64,000 nucleotides of DNA from Thermoguttaceae bacterium (lineage in GTDB: Bacteria; Planctomycetota; Planctomycetia; Pirellulales; Thermoguttaceae). A model generated the notes under the pieces. That model was not told the origin of the DNA. It did no database searches and saw only the letters and a program-made list of their open reading frames with translations. Position numbers and translations under genes: made by a program. Position 1 is the stretch's first letter. Every line of letters begins with the position of its first letter. Of the stretch, positions 18,578 through 26,485 are shown piece after piece. The DNA is taken from the NCBI GenBank assembly GCA_025060325.1, contig JANXBW010000021.1, positions 1-64,000 on the forward strand, given 5' to 3'.

Positions 18578-19744
18578 ATGGCAGGTCAGATCGAAGCAAG
18601 TGGACAAAACGAGCTGAGCAAACAGACGGCGGTGGATGTCCAGGCGCAAGGGGCTCTGGCCCCTCGGGGTAGCGGCGGAGTCCCCGCGGAGAACTGGTGG
18701 GAGGATATCAACGTTTACGACTTCGAGCTGCCGCGGCGACTGATTGCTCAGGAGCCGATGCCCAACCGGGAGGATGCTAGGCTCATGGTTGTGCGACGTC
18801 GCCGGGGGACTATCGCCCACCATCGCGTGCGGGATTTGCCCAAGATCCTTCGCCCGGGTGACTGCCTCGTCTTTAACGATAGCAAGGTGATTCCTGCCCG
18901 TTTGGTGGGGTTTCGAACAGCTACGGGGGGCAGGTGGCAGGGGCTGTTTCTTCGAGAAGAACCGGGTGGTTTTTGGCGAGTTTTGGGGAAGACTCGCGGC
19001 AAACTTCGCTACGGCGAAACCCTTACTCTCCTTGACCTAGAGGGCCGGGAGGACGTCCGGCTTTCCGTGGGGGTTCGCGATGTCGACGGCACGTGGATCG
19101 TGCGTCCGGAATCAAACGAACCGGTAGAGAAGATACTGGAGCGGGTCGGTCGCGTCCCGATCCCCCCGTATATCCGCGATGGTCAGATGATTGAATCCGA
19201 TCGGGAACGGTATCAGACGGTTTACGCCCGCCGGCCAGGCTCTGTGGCGGCTCCTACCGCGGGTTTGCATTTCACCCATCGCCTCCTTGCCGAGCTGCGG
19301 GAGACGGGCATCGAACTGTGCTGGGTTACTCTCCACATTGGCCTCGGCACTTTTAAGCCCATCGAGTCCCAGCACATCAGCCAACATAAGATGCATGCTG
19401 AATGGGGGGAAATTGACGAGGTTACGGTCGAGAAAATCTTAGCCTGCCGACAGCGAGGGGGACGAGTGGTCGCCGTCGGATCGACCTCGCTGCGAATTTT
19501 GGAAACGGCGGCCCGCGAGGGGGAACTAAAACCGTTCCGCGGAGAAACAAATCTGTTTATCCGTCCGCCTTTCGAGTTTAAAATCGCCGACGGCCTGTTT
19601 ACGAATTTTCATCTTCCGCGATCGACGCTCCTTGTGCTTGTTTACACTTTCGGCGGCTTTGAACTCATGCGGCGCGCATACCAGGAAGCAATTCGGGAAG
19701 AATACCGGTTTTACAGCTATGGCGACGCGATGCTGATCTTGTAG
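18578..19744 (+). CDS. queA: S-adenosylmethionine:tRNA ribosyltransferase-isomerase
   Basis: QueA transfers and isomerises the ribosyl moiety of SAM onto 7-aminomethyl-7-deazaguanine in tRNA, making epoxyqueuosine. Family motifs are clear: NVYDFELPRRLIAQEP at the start of the domain, CLVFNDSKVIPARL, GSVAAPTAGLHFTHRLLAEL, VTLHIGLGTFKPI, VGSTSLRILE and FTNFHLPRSTLLVLV. The frame is open to 18449, but the start at 18578 is chosen because homologs begin close to the NVYDFELP motif; even so about 40 extra N-terminal residues remain, so the start is uncertain. No other queuosine gene is present in the window. Confidence 0.95.
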   Translation: MAGQIEASGQNELSKQTAVDVQAQGALAPRGSGGVPAENWWEDINVYDFELPRRLIAQEPMPNREDARLMVVRRRRGTIAHHRVRDLPKILRPGDCLVFNDSKVIPARLVGFRTATGGRWQGLFLREEPGGFWRVLGKTRGKLRYGETLTLLDLEGREDVRLSVGVRDVDGTWIVRPESNEPVEKILERVGRVPIPPYIRDGQMIESDRERYQTVYARRPGSVAAPTAGLHFTHRLLAELRETGIELCWVTLHIGLGTFKPIESQHISQHKMHAEWGEIDEVTVEKILACRQRGGRVVAVGSTSLRILETAAREGELKPFRGETNLFIRPPFEFKIADGLFTNFHLPRSTLLVLVYTFGGFELMRRAYQEAIREEYRFYSYGDAMLIL

Positions 19745-20064
19745 TTTCTTTGGAAGGGGGAAGACGCAATCTCAGGCCGTTGTTAACGTCCTAGTCCTGT
19801 CCGCCGGGTTGCTGCTCCAGGTTAGGCCTCTCTTCTAGGCTTTTGAAATGGGGCAGCTTGGCCACCGGGGGATGAGTTAAGTTTTTCTTGCGGTCCGTTG
19901 CCATAGGTCCCGAGCTCCCGTTGGCATTTAGTCGTTTCCGGCTCCGGGCGTTCCTAAGAGGTCCGACTCCTTGGGATAATGGTGCCTGGCCACTCCGACT
20001 TCAGGGGTTGGCGCTAGGGCTAAGGGCTTCCCGAGAACTGGCCGAAGGAAAGTCGCACGCGCGC

Positions 20065-20094
20065 CCCTGCGGAAGGTGCAGGGAAACTCTTTTT
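20065..20094 (+). terminator. Possible intrinsic terminator downstream of queA
   Basis: CCCTGC (20065-20070) pairs with GCAGGG (20078-20083), and TTTTT (20090-20094) follows after six bases. It is about 320 bases beyond queA, so termination there would leave a long 3-prime tail. Confidence 0.35.
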
Positions 20095-20231
20095 CGAAAG
20101 GCAGAAAAATTCTGGGGCCAATCCGGCGCAGTAGTCCCTTCGGGAAGGTAAACCATCCGCCAACCAGTTGAGGCGAACCATGGAAGATTGTCCCGGGACG
20201 TTCGAGTGATTTGGGCGATTCGCCGTGTCAA

Positions 20232-20253
20232 AAAGCCTCTGCTTAGGGGCTTT
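20232..20253. terminator. Hairpin with flanking A/T runs
   Basis: AAAGCCTC (20232-20239) pairs with GGGGCTTT (20246-20253, one G-T pair) around a six-base loop. On the minus strand it is followed by TTTTGAC. Direction is unclear. Confidence 0.3.
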
Positions 20254-20946
20254 AAGAACGCTCGAATTGCAAGAGAGTTAAGCCCTTGCGACCCGCAGTG
20301 CGGGGGTGGAAGGTGATGTAACCTGAGGTAACCGCAAGACTTGGGAAATAGCGGCATCTTCCCGGGACTTTGGGGAACGGAGGCACATCTTTCAAGGGGG
20401 CCTCATGCGTGGGTTGGTTTCCCTCAGCAAAAGTGAAAAACTCTCCGGCTTGAGCATCGTTCGGAAGATCCTCCCCCCACAAGCGGATTTGACCCAGCGT
20501 CGATCCTTGGGCCCCTTGCGCCGAAAAAAATCGCATTTTGAGCTTCGGTGGGACCTCTATCCCCCAAGTTTTCGGGGATTTCCCCGTACCTGGGATCGGT
20601 CGGTAACTATTCCCTCTCCCGAGCGGGAGCCAGAGGGTGCCTGATCTGCACCCCACCCGCGAAATCCTTGGGACGCTTGAGCGATTTCCTGCCGTGCTCC
20701 GTTCCCGGGTCAAAACGGCTGGGCTTTCCATTTAGCCACTTGGTTTTGGAAAACGGCCTAAGCAAAATAGAGTGAGCTTTGGGCCGGCACAACGCCCGAA
20801 TTGTTCCGGCTCAGTAGGCGCATGACAGGGCCGGATAGCTGTCTGGCCGGCTGCGAGCAGGGCCAGGCGGCCGGTAGAGCAAACTGCGAACGAAACCTCG
20901 CCTAGCGACCCCACCTTATTTCATCAGTTTACTTGAGGACAGCACG

Positions 20947-21861
20947 ATGCGCTCCACCCGGCGTTTTTTCCTTGCTAGCAGTGCTCTTTCTGGGATGGGG
21001 GTTGTTGTCGCCAGCGCGTCCCAGTTGACGAATTTGGCTGCGTGGGCATCTCAGGCGGCCGAAGGGGCGGCTATGCGTTTGGGACTTGTCACGTACTTAT
21101 GGGGCAAGGATTGGGATCTTCCCACTTTGCTTGCCAATTGTCGCAAGGCTGAGATCTTCGGGGTCGAGCTACGAACAGAACACGCCCACGGCGTCGAGCC
21201 GGAGATTGGGCCGGAGCGACGTCGGGAAGTCAGGCAGATGTTCGTTGACAGTGGTATTACCTTAGTCGGCTTGGGAAGTAATGAGCGTTTCGATCACCCC
21301 GATGCGGCCGCCCTGCGACGAGCGATCGAGCGGACCAAGGCATTTGTTAAATTGTCCTACGATTGTGGCGGAAGCGGTGTGAAAGTAAAACCGGACCGAT
21401 TCCATCCCAAGGTCCCCCGGGAAAAGACCATCGAGCAAATCGGCCGATCGCTCAACGAGGTTGCCGCCTTCGCCGCCGACTACGGTCAACAGATCCGACT
21501 GGAAGTCCACGGGGAGTGTGCCCCGCTGCCAATTATTAAACAGATTATGGACATTGCCGATCATCCCAACGTGGGCGTGTGCTGGAACTCTAACGCCGAA
21601 GACCTCCAGGGCGAAGGGCTTGAGCACAATTTCCGCTTAGTGGCTCGTCGATTGGGAGCCACGGTGCATGTTCGCGAGCTAAATTTAGGGGATTATCCCT
21701 ACCAACGGCTTATCGAACTGTTAGTGGAGGTGGGTTACCGGGGCTGGGTCTTGCTCGAATGCCGGACCGATCCGCCGGATAAGGTGGCAGCCCTCGTCGA
21801 GCAACGTCAGATTTGGGAAAAGATGTTGACGGCTGCCCTGAACAAGGTGAAAGCCACCTAA
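20947..21861 (+). CDS. Exported sugar isomerase/epimerase-like TIM-barrel protein
   Basis: The 304-aa product begins with a twin-arginine-like signal (STRRFFLASSALSG). The rest is a xylose-isomerase-like (AP endonuclease 2) TIM barrel. Candidate metal and substrate residues occur at strand ends: GVELRTEHAHG, IRLEVHGECAPLP, VGVCWNSNAED, ATVHVRELNLGDYP and WVLLECRTDPP. Export through the Tat route would put it in the periplasm or planctomycete paryphoplasm. It is followed after 111 bases by a DUF1080 gene on the same strand. Family members paired with DUF1080 proteins act in 3-keto-glycoside breakdown, so a joint role on oxidised sugars is inferred. Confidence 0.85.
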   Translation: MRSTRRFFLASSALSGMGVVVASASQLTNLAAWASQAAEGAAMRLGLVTYLWGKDWDLPTLLANCRKAEIFGVELRTEHAHGVEPEIGPERRREVRQMFVDSGITLVGLGSNERFDHPDAAALRRAIERTKAFVKLSYDCGGSGVKVKPDRFHPKVPREKTIEQIGRSLNEVAAFAADYGQQIRLEVHGECAPLPIIKQIMDIADHPNVGVCWNSNAEDLQGEGLEHNFRLVARRLGATVHVRELNLGDYPYQRLIELLVEVGYRGWVLLECRTDPPDKVAALVEQRQIWEKMLTAALNKVKAT

Positions 21862-21972
21862 GTTTGGAAGTGTACAGGGTAATGCCTGGCAAGGGCCTCG
21901 CGGGGAAAGCGAAAAATCTCCGTTAGCTTTCGTCAACAGTAAGGCTGTGCACTAAGAAGTGGAGATGAAGCT

Positions 21973-22647
21973 ATGGAATTTTGCCGCCGAAGTTTGATTG
22001 CGTTGGTCGTTGTGTCGCTCGCCTTTTACGGGGTGGGGGCTGTTGCGCAGAAAGTTACCCTCTCGGCAGAAGAGAAAGCAGAGGGGTTTGTACCCCTTTT
22101 TGACGGGAAAACTTTGAACGGCTGGCAAGGCGACTTGACCGGTTACGTGGTCGAAAATGGGATGCTTGTTTGCACGGAAAAGGGACGTTTCATTTACACG
22201 GATCGTGACTATAGCGACTTTATCCTTCGGCTTCAGTACCGGATCCCGCCCGAAGGCAACAACGGCATTATCATTCGGGCTCCGCTGGAAGGGAATCCCA
22301 GCTTTACGGGAATGGAGATTCAGATCCTGGATGATTATGCGGCCAAATGGGCCAATCTGAAACCGGAGCAGTATAACGGCTCCATTTATGGCGCGGTGGC
22401 TGCCAAACGGGGTCATCTAAAGCCGCCAGGCGAATGGAATGATATCGAAATCTATGCCAAGGGGCACCATATTCGTGTGACACTTAATGGAGCCGTCATT
22501 GTCGATGCGGATGTTAGTCAACTGGGCGAGAAGTCTATCCACGGTCAACAATTGACCGGGCTAAAGCGCTTGACAGGCCGAATTGGTTTTGCCGGCCACG
22601 GCGATCGCGTGGAATTTAGGAACATCCGGCTCAAAGAGCTTAAGTGA
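21973..22647 (+). CDS. Secreted DUF1080 protein (3-keto-glycoside hydrolase family)
   Basis: The 224-aa product has a signal peptide (about 1-27, ending GVGAVAQ) and a single complete DUF1080 jelly roll: FVPLFDGKTLNGWQGDL, the strand DRDYSDFILRLQYRIPPEGN, NGIIIRAPLEGNPSFTGMEI, QILDDYA and GRIGFAGHGDRVEFRNIRLK. Characterised relatives cleave 3-keto-glycosides. A GGAG ribosome site lies seven bases before the ATG. It pairs with the TIM-barrel gene upstream, and a terminator at 22799 closes the unit. A second DUF1080 domain is at the left edge of the window, fused to a membrane protein. Confidence 0.9.
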   Translation: MEFCRRSLIALVVVSLAFYGVGAVAQKVTLSAEEKAEGFVPLFDGKTLNGWQGDLTGYVVENGMLVCTEKGRFIYTDRDYSDFILRLQYRIPPEGNNGIIIRAPLEGNPSFTGMEIQILDDYAAKWANLKPEQYNGSIYGAVAAKRGHLKPPGEWNDIEIYAKGHHIRVTLNGAVIVDADVSQLGEKSIHGQQLTGLKRLTGRIGFAGHGDRVEFRNIRLKELK

Positions 22648-23403
22648 TTTCAGACGGGGGAAGAGTCCCGCCGTAGATCGACCGGGGTCCTTGCCGGGGC
22701 TTGGCGGTCCCGTGAGCGCTTTGGGCCTTTTACGATGCCGCTCTAAGTAATCCCTGCAGCTCAATTGGCTAAGTACCGACCGGTTGCAAAGTGAACTGAG
22801 GCGGGGAGCAACTTAGCCCCGCCTATTTTGTTAATGAATCCGACGGGGAATCGGCCGATTGCGGTGCCTTGCGGGAAGCTTAGCTTCGGAGAAGGAGCAT
22901 CGTCTCGGATAGGCACAAAGGGGTTCTCGTTTTACTGCTTACACCGCACCACTTGGCACAGGTCGGCTAAAACACCGATTTGCCGCCGGTGCCGGGGCGA
23001 TTATCAGTTCGCTTGGGAAGCTGGCCATCAGATTCGCAACTCGCGTGGCAGCTTTGAGCTAGGCGCCTATCCTTTCCTAAACGGGGGTAAAGGTGACGGC
23101 CTGGGGCCTTACCGGTGATAAGCGATCGTTTGATGCTTATTAGCTGAAACGCAGAACTGCGCGCGGAGAGTTCGGGCCATTGCCCACGCATCTGGGGAGC
23201 GGGTCGTCCCGTGCGGTTATCAAATCAAAATTGGCGATTCCCCGCTAATACCCAGAGGTCTTCTCGCAAGAGCCTGCCTTAGCTTTTTCCCAGATGGTGA
23301 CCACATCCATGTTGAATTTCCGGAGAGGGCAAGAAGCTGATAGAGGAAACGCTATGGCTGTTAGCAACTCATATGCGATCGCAGGGGGACTAGTCCTTCG
23401 GCT
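22648..23403. other. Convergent spacer with one terminator
   Basis: Apart from the terminator at 22799-22832 I see nothing definite. A tRNA D-arm-like stretch at 22757-22768 lacks the rest of a tRNA. Confidence 0.55.
22799..22832 (+). terminator. Intrinsic terminator of the TIM-barrel/DUF1080 unit
   Basis: AGGCGGGG (22799-22806), a ten-base loop and CCCCGCCT (22817-22824) form a perfect stem, followed by ATTTTGTT. Confidence 0.65.
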
Positions 23404-23991
23404 TTAGGGTAGCCCGTTGGGGTCGCGGGGAAGATTCCGGGGATAAGGCGGCGGGCACTTCGGGGGCAAGGGTTGGCGGTAACGCACTGCCCAGGCTTGC
23501 CGCTCCGAATCCGAAGCGTAGTAACGAAGCCAAATTTCGGGATCCCCGTCGATGGCCGAGCAGTCCCAGTGGATGTAGTGCGTGGCCTGTTCCAGATGCT
23601 TTTCCCGAGCGGGCAAAATGTAGCGATAAATGACGGTGTAAAGCTCGCGATCCGATAAGTGGTCTGTAAAGTCAAGCACAATCCGTTTTTCGTACAGTCT
23701 GTGGATGATATCCCAAAGGATTTCGCGGAGTTCGTCGTCCGTGAGTGCGTCCGGGCGTGGTGGGCGAAGTTCCGGGTCGAACCACTTGTAAATCGGTAAG
23801 ACCGGTGCCATCTCCCACGCCAGCATCGCCGCCAAGTACTCGTTTTCAGCTCGGATGGGCCAGCGCGTGGAAGTGACTCGGGCGATAGCTTCGTCGAAAA
23901 ACGGCTCAAGTTCTTCCCGGAGCGCCGCATTGCGCAGCAACTCCTCAACCTCGTCGTGGCGGGGGCTGTCCGGTCGTTGTGGCAGGCTCAT
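23404..23991 (-). CDS. Conserved-looking hypothetical protein, 195 aa
   Basis: The start at 23991 is set by GGAGGG located three bases before the ATG; an upstream in-frame ATG at 24216 would add 75 residues with no good site. The soluble product is acidic and aromatic-rich in the middle (AWEMAPVLPIYKWFDPELRP, REILWDIIHRLYEKRIVLDF) and proline-rich at the end. No signal peptide, membrane segment or known motif is visible. Strong coding character and a clean ribosome site make the gene secure; the function is unknown. It stands alone between two spacers. Confidence 0.75.
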   Translation of the reverse strand: MSLPQRPDSPRHDEVEELLRNAALREELEPFFDEAIARVTSTRWPIRAENEYLAAMLAWEMAPVLPIYKWFDPELRPPRPDALTDDELREILWDIIHRLYEKRIVLDFTDHLSDRELYTVIYRYILPAREKHLEQATHYIHWDCSAIDGDPEIWLRYYASDSERQAWAVRYRQPLPPKCPPPYPRNLPRDPNGLP

Positions 23992-24841
23992 CGGCCCTCC
24001 GTCCTCCCGTGCGCTTATGGGTTGACGAACTTTTCCGGATATCTTCTCCCCAGGGAAAAGCCGATAGGGCTGAAGATTGCCCGAGCCGACCAATAGAAGT
24101 GCGTTGACGGCTTGCGCGCAAAGGCCCTCTATCTCGACTCTAATTAGCTCGGGCCGGGTAAACAACCCTGCTGCGAACTTCCCAGATTGGAATTCTCCTT
24201 CTAGTCGTCGACACATCCGCTAGGATCGACGGAGTCTTCGAACTCCGCAGGAATACCTCTCCAAATAGTTGGATGTCCTAAGCGTTCCCATTCGGCTTCC
24301 GGGATGCATTGTGCGTTGGACGAAAGCTTGGGCAGGGGGGATAAAAAGGAGAAACGGAGAAGCTATGAAGGCTGCCGGGGCAACGCGCAAACCCGGTCAA
24401 AGAAACTTCGAAATCGAGATTAGCGATCAAGCCGGCGGGACTTGATGCCGCGAAAACCGCTAAGGGGCTACCAGTTGCTTTCCCAAAAAAGGCGCAAATT
24501 GCGGTTTTCGGAGAAACCCGGGAGGAGGTGGCGCCGGTCACTCTGTGCCGGGGTCTCTCGGGTAGCTTGGAAATTGGGAATTTTGGGCGGCCTTAACTAT
24601 TGCCGGACATTGGCAAAAACGAGGAACTAAGAAAAGCCGAGAAAATGGACCGGGCTTCTCAAGGTTTTCTGGTGGCTCCCCCCTGCTGGAAAGGCGCCTC
24701 CACCTAAAGTCCATATCGTGATTCCGACGATATCGGAATTGAGCCTCTTAGCGATTGCACGGCGCAGACGTCGCCCTATGTCTGAAGGTCAATCCCGGCA
24801 CAGACTGAGAGCCACAGCGATATCGAGGAGGATCCGGGCAC
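23992..24841. other. Divergent spacer
   Basis: It holds the upstream regions of two divergent genes, a small CGGAGT/ACTCCG hairpin near 24228 and a palindrome at 24721-24739. No gene is recognised; frames are short and Arg/Ser-rich. Confidence 0.5.
24721..24739. promoter_or_regulatory. Palindrome upstream of lipoprotein gene
   Basis: ATTCCGA-CGATA-TCGGAAT is a perfect 7-bp inverted repeat about 100 bases before the lipoprotein start, the size and position of an operator. No regulator is known. Confidence 0.3.
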
Positions 24842-25234
24842 ATGAAGAGGTGGGCCCAAAGCCAACACCCATGGATGGTTTTAGTGGGGGCCCTGGCGGT
24901 CGGCCTGCTTGCATGCGGGGCCGGCTGTCAAGTGGAAATGGGAGGCCAAACGCTTCCTAGTCCCTACTACATGCAGGACGATGTCCAGTATTTCGCGCCG
25001 GGCCCGGAATTCCGTTTAGCTCGCGAGGCGGCCGCGCTTAAGGCTGCTCGAGGTGAGGTATTGCCGCCGGCTGCCCCGGCAGGCCAGCCGGGCCAAGCCC
25101 CACCCCCAGAGGCGGGGGCTCAACCGCCGGCGCCGGCCCAGCGGCCAGCTCCAGCACCCGCTCAGCCGCCAGGCCCAGGGCCGCAACCGCCTGCCGGGCC
25201 GGCAGCTCCGCCGCAAGCTCCGCCTATGCCGTGA
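24842..25234 (+). CDS. Small proline/alanine-rich lipoprotein
   Basis: The 130-aa product follows AGGAGG (24828). A hydrophobic signal (about 11-27) ends in a lipobox-like LLACGAGC, with Cys followed by Gln, favouring outer-membrane sorting if proteobacterial rules apply. A conserved-looking core TLPSPYYMQDDVQYFAPGPE follows, then a charged helix, then about 60 residues of Pro, Ala, Gln and Gly repeats that could span a peptidoglycan or protein layer. The function is unknown. A strong intrinsic terminator lies 140 bases downstream, indicating a single-gene transcript. Confidence 0.8.
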   Translation: MKRWAQSQHPWMVLVGALAVGLLACGAGCQVEMGGQTLPSPYYMQDDVQYFAPGPEFRLAREAAALKAARGEVLPPAAPAGQPGQAPPPEAGAQPPAPAQRPAPAPAQPPGPGPQPPAGPAAPPQAPPMP

Positions 25235-25375
25235 GGTAGTGCAAATCGACTGCCGGCCCCTGCGATCTTGAGCCGGGTGGGTTGACCACCTCACTCAGGA
25301 GTTTTGATGGGCGGTTGGTGTGGCTCAGGGGAATCGGCATACGGGAACGTATCGGGATCTACGCCCTCCCTTCCC

Positions 25376-25415
25376 GCCCCGGACCTGCTGTGTGTAAAGG
25401 GTTCGGGGCTTTTTT
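25376..25415 (+). terminator. Strong intrinsic terminator after lipoprotein gene
   Basis: GCCCCGGACCT (25376-25386) pairs with GGGTTCGGGGC (25399-25409) over 11 bp with two G-U pairs, followed immediately by TTTTTT (25410-25415). Confidence 0.8.
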
Positions 25416-25475
25416 ATGCCTTTAGCAGAAGGGCATCGAACCTTTGTTCAGATTCCACCTCTGGGCTAAAACGTC

Positions 25476-25868
25476 ATGCCGACGGGGGACGTATCACCGC
25501 TGAAGATGGCCCCCGGCTCTGAGCCGTGGGTGGCCGTTCTCTTGATGTGGCTGGGGTACTCCCTGGCGGTTGGCTTGGCGGCTCGCGCGGTTGTCCCGTT
25601 GCCGCGTCCCTTGGGGACTTTTGCCACTGTGCTCATTGGGCTTGTGGGCGTGACCATGGGACCGTTGGCGTTGGAATGGGGCTATTTTCGCCAAACGATT
25701 TCTCCCCTTCGTCCGGAGGCTTTCGTGGCCGCTGTGGCAGTTTCAGTACTCGTCTTGTTGGCATATCGCTTTTCGATGGTCCTAGGCCGGCAGGAGACGA
25801 CTTCCCGGCGCTCACCCGGCGAGAAGACCGTGACAGAAAGAGTGCCCTCCTCCCCGCCCCAATGCTGA
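25476..25868 (+). CDS. Small integral membrane protein, unknown
   Basis: The 130-aa product has three probable helices: VAVLLMWLGYSLAVGLAARA (about 20-39), LGTFATVLIGLVGVTMGPLA (46-66) and AFVAAVAVSVLVLLAYRFSM (83-102), ending in a charged Ser/Arg-rich tail. The glycine pattern is reminiscent of small GlsB/YeaQ-type membrane proteins but I cannot assign the family. The first codons may be a later start (ATG at 25506). Its position after a strong terminator implies its own promoter in only 60 bases, or read-through. Confidence 0.6.
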   Translation: MPTGDVSPLKMAPGSEPWVAVLLMWLGYSLAVGLAARAVVPLPRPLGTFATVLIGLVGVTMGPLALEWGYFRQTISPLRPEAFVAAVAVSVLVLLAYRFSMVLGRQETTSRRSPGEKTVTERVPSSPPQC

Positions 25869-26485
25869 GCATACAGACGAAGCCTCAGGGGCTTCGAAGC
25901 CCCAGGAGGTACCCGCCCCATTTTCGATCTGAGAGGGGAAGTAACATCGCTGCTTGTTAGGGCCGATCGGTAACCGGCCATCGAAGAGCTCGGTGCCGAA
26001 ATGGCGAGCGGTCTTTCAGGGCCTAGTTGCCCTTCCTTCCTGAGTAGGCTGGCGTCTGGCTTTTCAGCTTTTGCCGACAAAAGTAGCCTGTGGATTTACG
26101 TCGGCGGTACTTCCAGAGCGTGTGTCTGAGACCCCCGCAGCCGGTGATTTAACTTGGCCTCCAATGGAAGCCCACCCTCTTTGATTTCGCACCTTTTTCC
26201 GCCCTGATAATAATGGTCGGGTTTAGCCCGGCCTACCCGGTTGAGAGCACCGCAGTACACTTTCCCAGCTAACGGTGGCTTGAAGGAACCCGAAGATCGG
26301 TGGAACGAAAAAAGAGACTCCGGTGGCCGCGATCGTCTCCTGAGGAGTTGCTTCTAAAGATTAACCGGTACCGATGACGGGCCAGCTTTTTCACCATGTA
26401 GTCTCCTGGTTCTCCATGACCACCGGCTAGGCTTCGCAGCGCGGGTCAAAGGAACATCGTATCTGCAAGGAAAAGGTGCCCATTC
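25869..26485. other. Spacer with one strong hairpin
   Basis: GGGGCTTCGAAGCCCC at 25888-25903 is a perfect palindrome just after the small membrane-protein gene and could terminate it, though no T run follows. Nothing else is recognised. Confidence 0.5.

Larger units (their letters stand above)
19745..20946. other. 1.2-kb spacer, hairpins only
   Basis: No gene is recognised. The spacer contains two terminator-like repeats (20065-20094 and 20232-20253). The last 170 bases, before the TIM-barrel gene, hold GC-rich imperfect repeats around GGCCGG (20835-20875). Confidence 0.5.

Noticed and set aside
20041-20100. GAAGGAAAGTCG resembling the RNase P RNA core
   Set aside because: The remaining conserved RNase P RNA segments are absent nearby; only a small terminator-like hairpin is found.
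22757-22830. D-arm-like CAGCTCAATTGG near a hairpin
   Set aside because: The hairpin is a terminator and no T arm follows.
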